Positions 9,644-18,395 are shown, counted from the stretch's first letter. The stretch: 64,000 bases of DNA from Paenibacillus sp. FSL R7-0345 (GCF_038595055.1 NZ_CP152002.1:5612001-5676000); one strand, 5' to 3'. Numbers and translations are program-made. The notes: generated by a model from the letters alone, not told the origin.

Positions 9644-10383
9644 GCTGAATATCCCCCTATTGAACTTTTCTCACTTTTTTGTATATTATCACAAACATCT
9701 TTACCAATTAGTTTCTGTTCATCAGTTGAAACTCTTAAGTGTTCCACTTGAAATTTGTTAACCAAGAAACTCAATTCTTTAGGAAGCCTTCTAGTACGAG
9801 TAAATACTTTATAAACAGTGTAGATAATTATTTTAAAATCTCCAAAAAACGAGTTATTATCTCTATAATATAATTGCAATTCAAGTTTTAATGGTCGTAT
9901 CAATTTTAGATACGCTTCATCTGGATCTTCAGCTTTGGTAAAACTCTCAAACTGTTCGAAATTAGTCAGTGATGCCCAATCTGTAATTCCTGGCTTTAAG
10001 TCGAGTATTTTTTTTTCATTCTCGGTATACATATCAACATAATACTGTAATTCTGGTCTTGGTCCTACGAAACTCATATCGCCCAACAATACATTTATCA
10101 GTTGAGGTAATTCATCAATTTTCGTTTTTCTTAAAAAATGACCTATAGATGTAATTCTAGTGTCATTCTCACCTACATTCCACTTACCATTTCCTTCAGC
10201 ATCTTTAATCATAGAGCGAAATTTATAGATTTTAAATGTTTTCCCAAACTGCCCTACTCGTGTTCCTCTAAAAAATACACCACCCGGTGATGTAAAAAAT
10301 ACAATAGCAGCAAATAATAAAAAAAACGGAGAAACAATTATCAGTCCTAATAAACTGAATGTGATATCAAATAAGCGTTTCAA
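9640..10383 (-). CDS. Initiating sugar-phosphate transferase (bacterial sugar transferase family)
   Basis: The protein has 247 residues. It opens with one membrane helix (residues about 5-32). The core of the WcaJ/PglC/EpsL-type sugar transferase family follows: KIYKFRSMI, then IDELPQLINVLLGDMSFVGP and RPEL. These enzymes move a sugar-1-phosphate from UDP-sugar to undecaprenyl phosphate, the first step of repeat-unit assembly. It is short and single-spanning, like PglC and EpsL. The C-terminal 60 residues extend beyond the catalytic core and look poorly conserved. The start is TTG, with AGGAGGAG six bases upstream. The downstream gene overlaps it by 4 nt. Confidence 0.9.
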   Translation of the reverse strand: MKRLFDITFSLLGLIIVSPFFLLFAAIVFFTSPGGVFFRGTRVGQFGKTFKIYKFRSMIKDAEGNGKWNVGENDTRITSIGHFLRKTKIDELPQLINVLLGDMSFVGPRPELQYYVDMYTENEKKILDLKPGITDWASLTNFEQFESFTKAEDPDEAYLKLIRPLKLELQLYYRDNNSFFGDFKIIIYTVYKVFTRTRRLPKELSFLVNKFQVEHLRVSTDEQKLIGKDVCDNIQKSEKSSIGGYSA

Positions 10384-10394
10384 AATTTCTCCTC

Positions 10395-11153
10395 CTACAT
10401 GTTAGCTCCGTCTACAGGAATAAGTGCTGTTTGCATAAATGACGCTTGTTCACTCGCCATAAACAATACAACATCAGCAACTTCTTTAACAGTACCGAAT
10501 CGTCCAGCTGCCTGATGGTGCTTTAGAAAATCCTCACATCTAGCTGGATCAGTTTGCGTATAATTATCCCAATAACTCCCCGGAAATGCCACTGCACCAG
10601 GCATAACAGCAGTCATAACAATCCCTTTGGAAGCTAGTTCACGTCCAACAGTTGTTACATATGCATTTAAAAACTCTTTAGAGGATGCATATAACGGATT
10701 TCCTCTAAGCATCTTGGCAGAAATTGAAGAAATATGTACAACTCTTCCCCACTCTTTTTCTAACATAGGGGGTATTAATATATTATTCATATCAATAGCA
10801 ATTCCCGCATTAAATTTCCATGCATAATGCCATTCTTCCAATGTTCCAAGAGCGTTCCTACTTACTAGAGATCCACCAACATTATGAATCACAATATCAA
10901 ATGTCCCACGTTCTTCCAGAATTTTCTTAGCAAGCATATTGGCATCATCATTCATTAGATCAGAGACATAATATTTATTATTTTGATTATTAATCACAGA
11001 TATTTCCTCATGTAAGTTAACTAAAAGCTCCTTACTACGTGCAATCGTAGTAACTATAGCCCCCTCTTCAGCGAAAGCTACTGCAATTCCACGTCCAATA
11101 CCTTTACTCGCCCCTACAATAAGTACATTTTTATCTTTTATTCCTAAATCCAT
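10395..11153 (-). CDS. Short-chain dehydrogenase/reductase
   Basis: The protein has 252 residues, the normal size for a classical SDR. The N-terminal NAD(P)-binding motif is GASKGIGRGIA (TGxxxGxG type, with Ala-Ser in place of Thr), followed by HNVGG (NAG-like). The catalytic Ser-Tyr-Lys is read as HISSIS with YASSK. The C-terminal PVDGANM is also typical. The ATG is 6 nt after GGAGG; a GTG one codon upstream is too close. Coupled to the transketolase pair and the initiating transferase, it probably reduces or oxidises a sugar intermediate, perhaps the ketone created by the transketolase. That substrate is inference. Confidence 0.85.
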   Translation of the reverse strand: MDLGIKDKNVLIVGASKGIGRGIAVAFAEEGAIVTTIARSKELLVNLHEEISVINNQNNKYYVSDLMNDDANMLAKKILEERGTFDIVIHNVGGSLVSRNALGTLEEWHYAWKFNAGIAIDMNNILIPPMLEKEWGRVVHISSISAKMLRGNPLYASSKEFLNAYVTTVGRELASKGIVMTAVMPGAVAFPGSYWDNYTQTDPARCEDFLKHHQAAGRFGTVKEVADVVLFMASEQASFMQTALIPVDGANM

Positions 11154-11175
11154 CACGAACCTCCAAAATAAAAAT

Positions 11176-12192
11176 TCAAGAACCCATTTCTTCAGCTACT
11201 TTCCTTGCACTTTCTAAATCAGCTTCAAATGCCGCTCTATATTGATTAATAATATCTGTACTGAAACCATTAGCAGTCAATTGATTCTCAGCATCAGCAA
11301 CAATATTATTGAAACTAGCAGTAAATGAAGCTAACTGCTGTTTACCTTGAGTTAAAATACTTGCCTTACTTGTATCATCTGTAGCAGTAAAATATTGAAA
11401 TGCAAGACTGGTCAAAGTAGACTGACTCTGAGCTTTTAATGCAGAGAGCTTAGCTTCAGTCGCGCTGGTAATTTGCTCATATGTTACTGTCCCAGTTCCA
11501 GCAGATCCGCCACCAGCTGATGGTGCACTCGTTGGTGCTGGAGTCGTTGTTGCTGAAGGACTCGTACCTCCTGTTGTGCCACTTCCAGTTGAACCGTTAT
11601 TCTGCTCCTGATAACCGGCAGAGGTTGCTGTAATGGTCTTCGTCTTCTGATCCCAGGAAATCTTATTACCTACAGATTCAGAAAGAAACCGAAGTGGAAC
11701 ATATAAGGAACCATTCAATATAAAGCTAGACTGGCCTGCTGGAACTGCCTTCGCTGACCCATTGAAAACATAGCTTGCCTTCACTTTACTAAGAACAATA
11801 TTCTTTGCAGCTGCTGCTGAAGAATTTGTACTTCCAGCATTCATAAGGTATTCCTTAATAACAACCAGCTCGGAGCTGCTTGGCTCAGCCACAGTAACTT
11901 TCAAGTTTTTGGCATCCCAGCTTACACTCTTCTGCAAGGCATAGGAGACGAATCTAATTGGAACATATGTTGAATTGTTGTATATGAAGACATGCTGACC
12001 TGTTGGGGGCTGTATGCTTACTCCGTCAAAGACCATTTTGACATCCATACTCTGCACCTTGATAGAATCTGTAACTGCTACTGCAGCCGCAGATGCCGAC
12101 AACGGCGCTGAAGCCGTTAAAGGCGCTGAACCTATAAGTACAAACAGCAATAATGCAGCTGCCGGGAATTTCATTCTGGCCAACTTATTCAC
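11176..12192 (-). CDS. Secreted stalk-domain protein (copper amine oxidase N-like repeats)
   Basis: The protein has 338 residues. It has an N-terminal signal peptide (hydrophobic run, then ASA motifs). Two copies of the 'stalk' or copper amine oxidase N-terminal-like domain follow (about residues 45-105 and 130-190), each with the YVPIRFVS or YVPLRFLS plus SWD hallmark. Next come a Gly/Ser/Thr/Pro linker (about 195-235) and an alpha-helical tail of some 100 residues. Such domains are common on Paenibacillus surface proteins; none of the amine oxidase active site is present. It probably acts in the wall. It overlaps the upstream gene by 8 nt. GTG at 12192 or TTG at 12183 could be the start, and the ribosome binding site favours the latter. 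Confidence 0.7.
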   Translation of the reverse strand: MNKLARMKFPAAALLLFVLIGSAPLTASAPLSASAAAVAVTDSIKVQSMDVKMVFDGVSIQPPTGQHVFIYNNSTYVPIRFVSYALQKSVSWDAKNLKVTVAEPSSSELVVIKEYLMNAGSTNSSAAAAKNIVLSKVKASYVFNGSAKAVPAGQSSFILNGSLYVPLRFLSESVGNKISWDQKTKTITATSAGYQEQNNGSTGSGTTGGTSPSATTTPAPTSAPSAGGGSAGTGTVTYEQITSATEAKLSALKAQSQSTLTSLAFQYFTATDDTSKASILTQGKQQLASFTASFNNIVADAENQLTANGFSTDIINQYRAAFEADLESARKVAEEMGS

Positions 12193-12871
12193 TCCCCTTT
12201 TCTTGTGCTTTAAGCTGCTCTTCTTCAGCTAAAATTTCTTTTTGAGTTTTACCTTGACTCACACCATATTTCTTGGCAATCTGTGACAATTCATTATACT
12301 GATCCTCAGACACTTTTCCTAGAATGATACTACGTGCTTCCCGTTTCTCTTCATTAGTTAACCCGCCCTTAGCCAACTCTTGAAGCCTCTTAATATCCGA
12401 AACACTCAATTGCTGTGCCACTATAGAAGCGACATTGGCTTTATCCTTCATTGAGACACTATCTTGAACTTCCTTGGCCTTGTCAGTTGATATATGGGCA
12501 ATGCCATCTACAACTTCAGGTGTCGGTGCAGGAGTAGAGACAGGCTTATCGGCACTAGCCGATGATTCTGATCCCTTGGCACTGTTACTATTTGAAGAAG
12601 ACTGATCTGTAGCAGAAGTACCAGAAGGTGTTTCAGTTGATACTGGCTCTCCTGATTGTGAAGATCCAGCATCGTCATTATTTCCAGCAGCCACAACAGG
12701 CTCAACAACCTCACCCTGCACTGCATTATCAGCAGCATCCTCCACCTCAAACCCGCCTGCCATCGAATTCATTAACTTATCCACAGCATAGTTAGCTGCA
12801 AACAGTCCACCAACGCCAAGCACGACAATTACAGACAAGGTCCAGATTAATACTTTCTTCCATCTTTTCAC
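12185..12871 (-). CDS. Single-pass membrane protein of unknown function in the exopolysaccharide operon
   Basis: About 228 residues. One membrane helix near the N-terminus (KKVLIWTLSVIVVLGVGG) follows a short basic cytoplasmic end. A long Ser/Ala/Thr/Glu-rich linker (residues 45-120) leads to a predicted helical C-terminal domain with two similar segments around IAQQLSVSDIKRLQELAKGG and VSEDQYNELSQIAKKYG. I do not recognise a family. The GTG start is 8 nt after GGAGG; the frame is open seven codons further upstream. Placement between epsC and the stalk protein, with overlap to the latter, suggests the two work together at the membrane-wall interface during polymer synthesis or export. Confidence 0.7.
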   Translation of the reverse strand: MKRWKKVLIWTLSVIVVLGVGGLFAANYAVDKLMNSMAGGFEVEDAADNAVQGEVVEPVVAAGNNDDAGSSQSGEPVSTETPSGTSATDQSSSNSNSAKGSESSASADKPVSTPAPTPEVVDGIAHISTDKAKEVQDSVSMKDKANVASIVAQQLSVSDIKRLQELAKGGLTNEEKREARSIILGKVSEDQYNELSQIAKKYGVSQGKTQKEILAEEEQLKAQEKGSE

Positions 12872-12895
12872 TTCATGTACCTCCACATACAATAG

Positions 12896-14740
12896 TTAGC
12901 TAATCGCCGCCTGGGCTACCGGCTGCATTGGCACAATCTGATTAATTACTTCACGGATGGCCTCCGGCTCTTCCGACAAGACACGTTCCAGTCGCTTAAA
13001 TTCCAGCTCCAGCTGATTCTGACTAACCACATTTGGTTTACCTATAAATATGCGGTCATGCTGTGTAGAACCCAGATTCTCTTCTGCAGTAAGCAGCTCC
13101 TCATACAGCTTCTCGCCTTCACGGATTCCAGAGAATACGATATCGATATCCTTGTAAGGCTCATAGCCAGACAAGGTAATTAAATCTTCTGCAAGAGTTA
13201 GAATCTTGACCGGTTCTCCCATATCAAGCACGAATACTTCGCCGCCTTTGGCGAAAGCCCCTGACTGGATAACCAGCTGTACCGCTTCCGGGATGGTCAT
13301 GAAGTAACGGATCATTTCCGGATGTGTAACCGTCACCGGGCCCCCGGCAGCAATCTGCTGCTTGAAGGCAGGAATAACGCTGCCACGGCTGCCCAGTACA
13401 TTACCGAAACGGACTGCCGAAAACTTGGTGCTGCTTGTAGGATTTAGACTTTGTACATACATTTCTGCAATCCGTTTGGTTGCTCCCATAACACTAGTAG
13501 GGTTAACAGCCTTATCAGAAGAAATCATTACAAAGCGCTCGGCTCCGTACTGCTCTGAACAATCTGCCACATTACGAGTACCGAACACATTATTCTTAAT
13601 GGCCTCGGAAGGATTACGCTCCATCAATGGCACGTGCTTATGCGCTGCCGCGTGAAAGACTACATGCGGTCTGTGGCTCTCAAAGACCTCCATCATCCGT
13701 GTACGGTCCTGCACATCAGCAATCACAGTCACAATTGGCAATTCAGGAAAGCTCTTGCGGAGCTCCATCTCAATTGTATAGATGCTGTTCTCTCCATGCC
13801 CGAGAATCAGAAGCTTGTCTGGTGCATAGGGAGAAATCTGGCGGCACAATTCAGAACCAATTGATCCTCCTGCCCCAGTTACGAGGACCGTCTTATTGTG
13901 TACATAACCAAGAATACTGTTCATATCTTCAACGATCGGTTCACGTCCAAGTAAATCCTCAACACTGACATCCCGCAGCTTCTTGACTGATACCTTACCG
14001 GTAATCAGGTCACTGAGCGCAGGAATAATCTTCAGCTTCACACCAGTAGCCTTGGATAAGCTAACGATCTCAGATATAATGCTGCGTGAAACCGAGGGCA
14101 TCGCTATAATAATCTCGTGAATCTCCCGTTCCTTCACTATTCTAGGAATATCATACCGGTTCCCCAGAACCGGCACTCCAAGAATCTTTAAGTGGAGCTT
14201 GTCAGCATTGTCGTCCACGAAGCCTATTAAGCGGGTATTGGCAAAAGACACACCAGTCAGCTCTTTGGCAATCAGAATGCCGCAGTCCCCTGCTCCTACA
14301 ATCAAGGTGTGAACCTCAGTCTCTGTATTATTTAATTTGCCCCTACGAACTACCCTCCAGAATAGGCGTACACCGCCTACTAATAAAAGAATAGTCTCAA
14401 CTGAACGCACTTCTATACTGAAAGGAACACGTGCCGGGAGCATAACAAAAGCTACTGCGTATGAAATTACTGCCCCTACTACAATAGCCTTCATAACCGA
14501 TACGATCTCGCCGATACTGGCATACTGCCACAATCTGCGGTACAGTCCGAAATAAATCAGACTTCCGCCAAATGCAAGCGTACAGATCACTCCGTATAAC
14601 AGCATCTGAACTACATATTCCTGAGGTATACCATGAGGTATACCATTAGAGAAACGGAACAAATACGACGTTACAATGCTGAACCAAATAATAGCTAGAT
14701 CAATAAGAAACAACATAATAACTCTGGTTTTCGCTGTCAT
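12896..14740 (-). CDS. EpsC/FlaA1-type membrane nucleotide-sugar 4,6-dehydratase
   Basis: About 614 residues. Four or five membrane helices occupy residues 1-120. A CoA-binding-like Rossmann domain (VHTLIVGAGDCGILIAKEL) comes next, then a second Rossmann domain beginning VLVTGAGGSIGSELCRQ and containing the SSDKAVNPTSVMGATKR active-site stretch of the CapD/FlaA1/PglF branch. These enzymes convert UDP-GlcNAc to a 4-keto-6-deoxy product, the entry to di-acetamido and other deoxy-amino sugars. Length and domain order match EpsC. The ATG is 8 nt after GGAGG; the frame is open eight codons further upstream. It follows the BY-kinase gene by 43 nt in the same operon. Confidence 0.88.
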   Translation of the reverse strand: MTAKTRVIMLFLIDLAIIWFSIVTSYLFRFSNGIPHGIPQEYVVQMLLYGVICTLAFGGSLIYFGLYRRLWQYASIGEIVSVMKAIVVGAVISYAVAFVMLPARVPFSIEVRSVETILLLVGGVRLFWRVVRRGKLNNTETEVHTLIVGAGDCGILIAKELTGVSFANTRLIGFVDDNADKLHLKILGVPVLGNRYDIPRIVKEREIHEIIIAMPSVSRSIISEIVSLSKATGVKLKIIPALSDLITGKVSVKKLRDVSVEDLLGREPIVEDMNSILGYVHNKTVLVTGAGGSIGSELCRQISPYAPDKLLILGHGENSIYTIEMELRKSFPELPIVTVIADVQDRTRMMEVFESHRPHVVFHAAAHKHVPLMERNPSEAIKNNVFGTRNVADCSEQYGAERFVMISSDKAVNPTSVMGATKRIAEMYVQSLNPTSSTKFSAVRFGNVLGSRGSVIPAFKQQIAAGGPVTVTHPEMIRYFMTIPEAVQLVIQSGAFAKGGEVFVLDMGEPVKILTLAEDLITLSGYEPYKDIDIVFSGIREGEKLYEELLTAEENLGSTQHDRIFIGKPNVVSQNQLELEFKRLERVLSEEPEAIREVINQIVPMQPVAQAAIS

Positions 14741-14783
14741 TTTTAGTGCCTCCAAAAATAACAATTTGATCTATAGAACAATG

Positions 14784-15470
14784 TCAATTTCCATAGTAGT
14801 AATAATAGTAGCCTTCGCTGGCTTTACGCTTGACATTATTCAGCACTACCCCCAGCATCTTAGCTCCCACTCTATCCAGGTTCGCCTTGGCCTTGGCAGC
14901 GATATCACGCTTCACCTTACCGTAGCTGACAACCATAATAACACCATCACTCTTTGAGGCAACAATCTGCGCATCGGTTACAGCCAGCAACGGCGGAGTA
15001 TCAAACATGATCACATCGAATTGCTGACGCAGCTCCTGCAGAACCATACTCATCCGGTTGGAGGCCATCATTTCAGCAGGGTTAGGCGGAATCGGTCCCG
15101 ATGTCATAATAGACAGGTTAGGAACACCGGATTCCTGAATAACCTCACTTAAATTGGATTGCTGTGATAACAATGACGATAATCCGTAGCGGTTGCTGAG
15201 TGAGAACGTCTTATGTGCAGTCGGCTTCCGCAAGTCGCCGTCGATTAGCAGCACTTTCTTATCCGCTTGTGCATACGCAGCTGCAAGATTGGCTGTAACC
15301 GTGGACTTCCCTTCTTCCGGTCCTGAGGAAGTAACCATAATGATCTGAATCCGCTCATCGATTGATGAGAAATCAATATTCGTGCGAAGTGCCCGGAAGG
15401 CTTCCGATACTGGAGAGCGCGGATTAGTCACGGTAATAAGATGGCGTTGTTTATTTGGCTGTTGTGACAT
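14784..15470 (-). CDS. Bacterial tyrosine kinase (CpsD/CapB/YwqD type)
   Basis: The protein has 228 residues, the normal size for the stand-alone kinase of Firmicutes. Walker A is SSGPEEGKSTVTANLAAAYA, Walker A' is KVLLIDGDLRKP, and Walker B is VIMFDTPPLL. The C-terminus ends in a cluster of six consecutive tyrosines, the autophosphorylation tail. It overlaps the upstream YveK-like gene by 20 nt. In Firmicutes the kinase is activated by the cytoplasmic tail of that partner and controls polymer length and export. The PHP phosphatase at 18.5-19.2 kb is the expected antagonist. Confidence 0.93.
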   Translation of the reverse strand: MSQQPNKQRHLITVTNPRSPVSEAFRALRTNIDFSSIDERIQIIMVTSSGPEEGKSTVTANLAAAYAQADKKVLLIDGDLRKPTAHKTFSLSNRYGLSSLLSQQSNLSEVIQESGVPNLSIMTSGPIPPNPAEMMASNRMSMVLQELRQQFDVIMFDTPPLLAVTDAQIVASKSDGVIMVVSYGKVKRDIAAKAKANLDRVGAKMLGVVLNNVKRKASEGYYYYYYGN

Positions 15471-16230
15471 GTTCGAGTTCCCCTGCCTTTCTGGACTGCT
15501 TCTGTACCTGTGCTTCTGTACCTCTTGTTTCTTCCTGGCCGAGTCTGGTAATCATAGCAATGGTCGGCAGACCCAGATACTTCTCGATATCCTCTTCCGT
15601 CTTCAATGTATCATCCAGATACTCCAGCAGGAAGGCGATACCCAGACCAATCATCAACGATACGATAAAAGCAATGGCCAGGTTCATCACGACATTGGGC
15701 TCAACTGGTCCTGGTTCAACAGGCGGGTTAAGCTTAGCCTCATTCAGGATCGATACGTTCTGTACATTGAACAAGGAAGGGATCTCCTGTTTGAAAACAA
15801 GTGAAATCGCATTTACGAGTTCCGCTGCCCTCTGATATGAATTATCTCGAACGACAAGTGTCATCACCTGCGTATTATTGACAGAGCTCACATTAACCTT
15901 CTTAAGCAACTCTTCAGCGTTGGTATTAAACTCCGGGTAGTTATTGGCTACAACGTCCAGAATAGCTGGTGTCTTGATAATTTCCTTGTACGTATTAATC
16001 ATTTGAATATTGGTATTGATCTGGTTCAGGTCGAGCTCAGATGCTGCAGTCTGAACTTGCTGCGTCTGGTTAACAATAATCTTAGTAGATGCTTCATACA
16101 CCGGTTTCTTGATGTACAGGCTGTAAATTCCCGCAAGCAGACATACAACAACTACAATACTGACAATCATCAACAGTCTCTTCTTAACAATCTGGAAATA
16201 ATCGCGAAGATCCAATTCTTGTGCTGACAA
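15451..16230 (-). CDS. Wzz/YveK-type polysaccharide co-polymerase and kinase adaptor
   Basis: The protein has 259 residues with two membrane helices (about 18-37 and 175-198) flanking an extracytoplasmic domain, and a cytoplasmic C-terminal tail of about 55 residues that would dock the BY-kinase. The N-terminal LRDYFQIVKKRLLMIV and the PVEPGPVEPN segment before the second helix are typical of Wzz-family chain-length regulators. The start is TTG, 8 nt after GGAGGG. It is the first gene of the exopolysaccharide operon. Only about 45 nt lie between it and the terminator of the SLH gene, leaving little room for a promoter. Confidence 0.9.
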   Translation of the reverse strand: MSAQELDLRDYFQIVKKRLLMIVSIVVVVCLLAGIYSLYIKKPVYEASTKIIVNQTQQVQTAASELDLNQINTNIQMINTYKEIIKTPAILDVVANNYPEFNTNAEELLKKVNVSSVNNTQVMTLVVRDNSYQRAAELVNAISLVFKQEIPSLFNVQNVSILNEAKLNPPVEPGPVEPNVVMNLAIAFIVSLMIGLGIAFLLEYLDDTLKTEEDIEKYLGLPTIAMITRLGQEETRGTEAQVQKQSRKAGELEHVTTAK

Positions 16231-16275
16231 GTGAATTTCCCTCCAAGCCGTTTCTGTAATATTTCATTTCACGCT

Positions 16276-16311
16276 AAAAAAGTGCCTCCTCTCATACTGA
16301 CGAGAGGAGGC
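16276..16311 (-). terminator. Rho-independent terminator after the SLH-protein gene
   Basis: On the minus strand a perfect 10-bp stem (GCCTCCTCTC pairing with GAGAGGAGGC, 8-nt loop) is followed by A, C and six T residues. It lies between the SLH gene and the exopolysaccharide operon, so read-through or antitermination here would control operon expression. Confidence 0.85.
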
Positions 16312-16333
16312 TCTCCACTTGCTTAATTATTGC

Positions 16334-18316
16334 TTACTTGAAGTTGATTGTACGGTAGATAATAACTGCAGCTTCTGCACGAGTAGCTGTATCGTTAGGG
16401 TTAAACTTACCTGCATTACCGATTACCAGGTTGTTGCTTGCCGCAAATGCTACGCCGTCTTTCAGAGAAGCGCTGATCTTCGCAGCATCCGAGAACTTGC
16501 TCAGTGCGGAAGCATCTGTAGTTGCAGCAGGGTTAAGGGATTTAACTGCACGAGAGATCATAGTAGCCATCTCAGCACGTGTGATTGTTGCATTTGGATC
16601 AAAGGTCGAAGCGTTACGTCCAGTAATGATGCCCTTCTCAGCTGCTACGGCAACATAAGGAGCGTACCATGCAGTGGAAGCCACATCGCTGAAGCTTTCA
16701 GTTGCTGTGCTGTTCTCAAGGTTCAGTGCACGGATCAGCATCTTGGAGAACTCAGCACGGGTTACATTGCTCTTAGGAGCGAATTTACCGGAACCGATTC
16801 CTTCAATTGCGCCTTTAGCTGCTACAACCTGGATCTGTCTTCCAGCCCAAGCCTGTACATTGGCGATGTCGCTGAAGGTTACTTTGTTCTCAACTACAGC
16901 ATAGGAAGAGAATGTATCACGCGGTTCAACGATGTAATCACCGTCCACAACACCACCGTGGTATTGCAGTTGACCGTATACAATCTTCGCTACCGACAGA
17001 AGCTCTTTATCAAGGCCTGTTGTATTAACCAGTGGAAGCTTGATAATCAGCGGTTGTTTGAAGGCTGTTGTTTCCACTCCGCCTACTGTCAGGTCAAAGG
17101 AGTATACTTTAGAAGCCAACTTCAGGGAAGTAATAGAAGTTACTGTAGTATCAGCTTCAGTAGAAACTGTCAAAGTTACAGCTTCACCGAATTGGGTTAC
17201 TGGAATCGTTACTGTCAAACCATTGAAGGTTACAGCTACGTTAGCAATACCTTTAGCTTTGGCAGCTTCAATAATTGCTTTGGACAGCGGAACTTCTACA
17301 ATCGCAGCACTTACAGTGCCCAAGTTCAAGGTAAGGGTAAGATCTGTCTTTCCAGCATTTGCTGCTACCAGAGCATCGAATGCTGCGAGTACATTAGCAT
17401 CTACCAGGTTCAGCGTCGCTTTACCGCCAACAGTAGTCACCTGAGCAGATACATCATAGATGCCAGGAGTTGTAGTTGGTGTAGTGACTGTTGTCCCCCC
17501 ACCATTACCGCCGCCTGTATTACCCCCGGTCGAAACAAGCGGATATGCACGGATGTAACCAAGTGCAAGGGCCTGTGCTGCCTGCTTAGCAGATTTGATC
17601 TCTGCATTCACATTATTGAATGTGGTTACAATGTCATCGGCAGTGATACCCAAGTTGTACACTGCGTCGCTGACTGTCAGTGCGCCTGCGCCAGTCTTGT
17701 GCTGAAGCACACTGTACACGGCATCCTTAACCAGTGTCTTCTGGGATTCAGGATTAGCAATGATATTGATCAATTCTGCGTTGGTCTTGCTTCCCAGCAA
17801 AGTACGCAATTCTGCCTCTACGCCGTTAGTAGCGAAGAAGAAATCAAGAATATCGTCGAAGGTAAGGCCTTCTACCTGGGCTTTGGCTGCAATGCTGTTG
17901 AACAGCTTAACGTTGTCCACATCGTAACGAATTTCTTTCAGGGCATCGAAATCATCGGCATATACATTGTATACTACGCTGGATACGCTCTTGAACAGTT
18001 TCAGGGAAGTCGCCTTATCCTGCTCATTCAGTTCAAGCTTGCCAAGAACCGGAGCGAAAATAGCATCGAACTTATCTTGGCTCAGGCCTGCTACTTCAGT
18101 AGAATAGGCTTTCAAATAAGTTGCTTCAGTTACAGTCAAGTTGGAGTAGATTGCTTTGATCTTGTTCTTCACTGTATCGTGGGATACGGAAGCTGCTGAT
18201 GCCACACCGTTCAGGTGCTTAGCCAATCCTTCGCTACTGAATGGGAATCCAGCTACGGATGCTGCTGCCATGCTTACTGCTAGAGTTGATACTGCCAGTT
18301 TCTTCTTCAAACTCAC
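16334..18316 (-). CDS. S-layer homology (SLH) domain surface protein
   Basis: The protein has 660 residues. It starts at a GTG with GAGGTGG 7 nt upstream, followed by a signal peptide (KKKLAVSTLAVSMAAASVAG). An alpha-helical region covers residues about 40-250. A Gly/Thr linker comes next (GGNTGGGNGGGTTVTTPTTT), then a predominantly beta region. Three SLH repeats complete the C-terminus (about residues 478-660, each with a TRAEF, TRAEM or TRAEA signature). The SLH repeats bind pyruvylated secondary wall polymer, anchoring the protein outside the cell. It lies just upstream of the exopolysaccharide operon, reads in the same direction and is separated from it by a strong terminator. The function of the N-terminal part is unknown. 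Confidence 0.9.
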   Translation of the reverse strand: MSLKKKLAVSTLAVSMAAASVAGFPFSSEGLAKHLNGVASAASVSHDTVKNKIKAIYSNLTVTEATYLKAYSTEVAGLSQDKFDAIFAPVLGKLELNEQDKATSLKLFKSVSSVVYNVYADDFDALKEIRYDVDNVKLFNSIAAKAQVEGLTFDDILDFFFATNGVEAELRTLLGSKTNAELINIIANPESQKTLVKDAVYSVLQHKTGAGALTVSDAVYNLGITADDIVTTFNNVNAEIKSAKQAAQALALGYIRAYPLVSTGGNTGGGNGGGTTVTTPTTTPGIYDVSAQVTTVGGKATLNLVDANVLAAFDALVAANAGKTDLTLTLNLGTVSAAIVEVPLSKAIIEAAKAKGIANVAVTFNGLTVTIPVTQFGEAVTLTVSTEADTTVTSITSLKLASKVYSFDLTVGGVETTAFKQPLIIKLPLVNTTGLDKELLSVAKIVYGQLQYHGGVVDGDYIVEPRDTFSSYAVVENKVTFSDIANVQAWAGRQIQVVAAKGAIEGIGSGKFAPKSNVTRAEFSKMLIRALNLENSTATESFSDVASTAWYAPYVAVAAEKGIITGRNASTFDPNATITRAEMATMISRAVKSLNPAATTDASALSKFSDAAKISASLKDGVAFAASNNLVIGNAGKFNPNDTATRAEAAVIIYRTINFK

Positions 18317-18368
18317 TTGTCATCCACCTCTTCATATGTATTTATATTTCTTATACTACTGAACTACC

Positions 18369-18395
18369 AGTTTTGTTTCGCCCTGCAACAAAACT
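18369..18395 (-). repeat. Inverted repeat in the leader of the SLH gene
   Basis: AGTTTTGTT and AACAAAACT form a perfect 9-bp stem around a 9-nt loop, about 50 nt upstream of the GTG start. No T-run follows on the minus strand, so it is not a standard terminator. It may stabilise the message of this probably abundant surface protein or bind a regulator. Confidence 0.5.

Noticed and set aside
16319..18199. 626-codon plus-strand frame opposite the SLH gene
   Set aside because: It is the antisense of a gene with signal peptide and three SLH domains; the translation is Cys/Ser/Tyr-rich without any domain.
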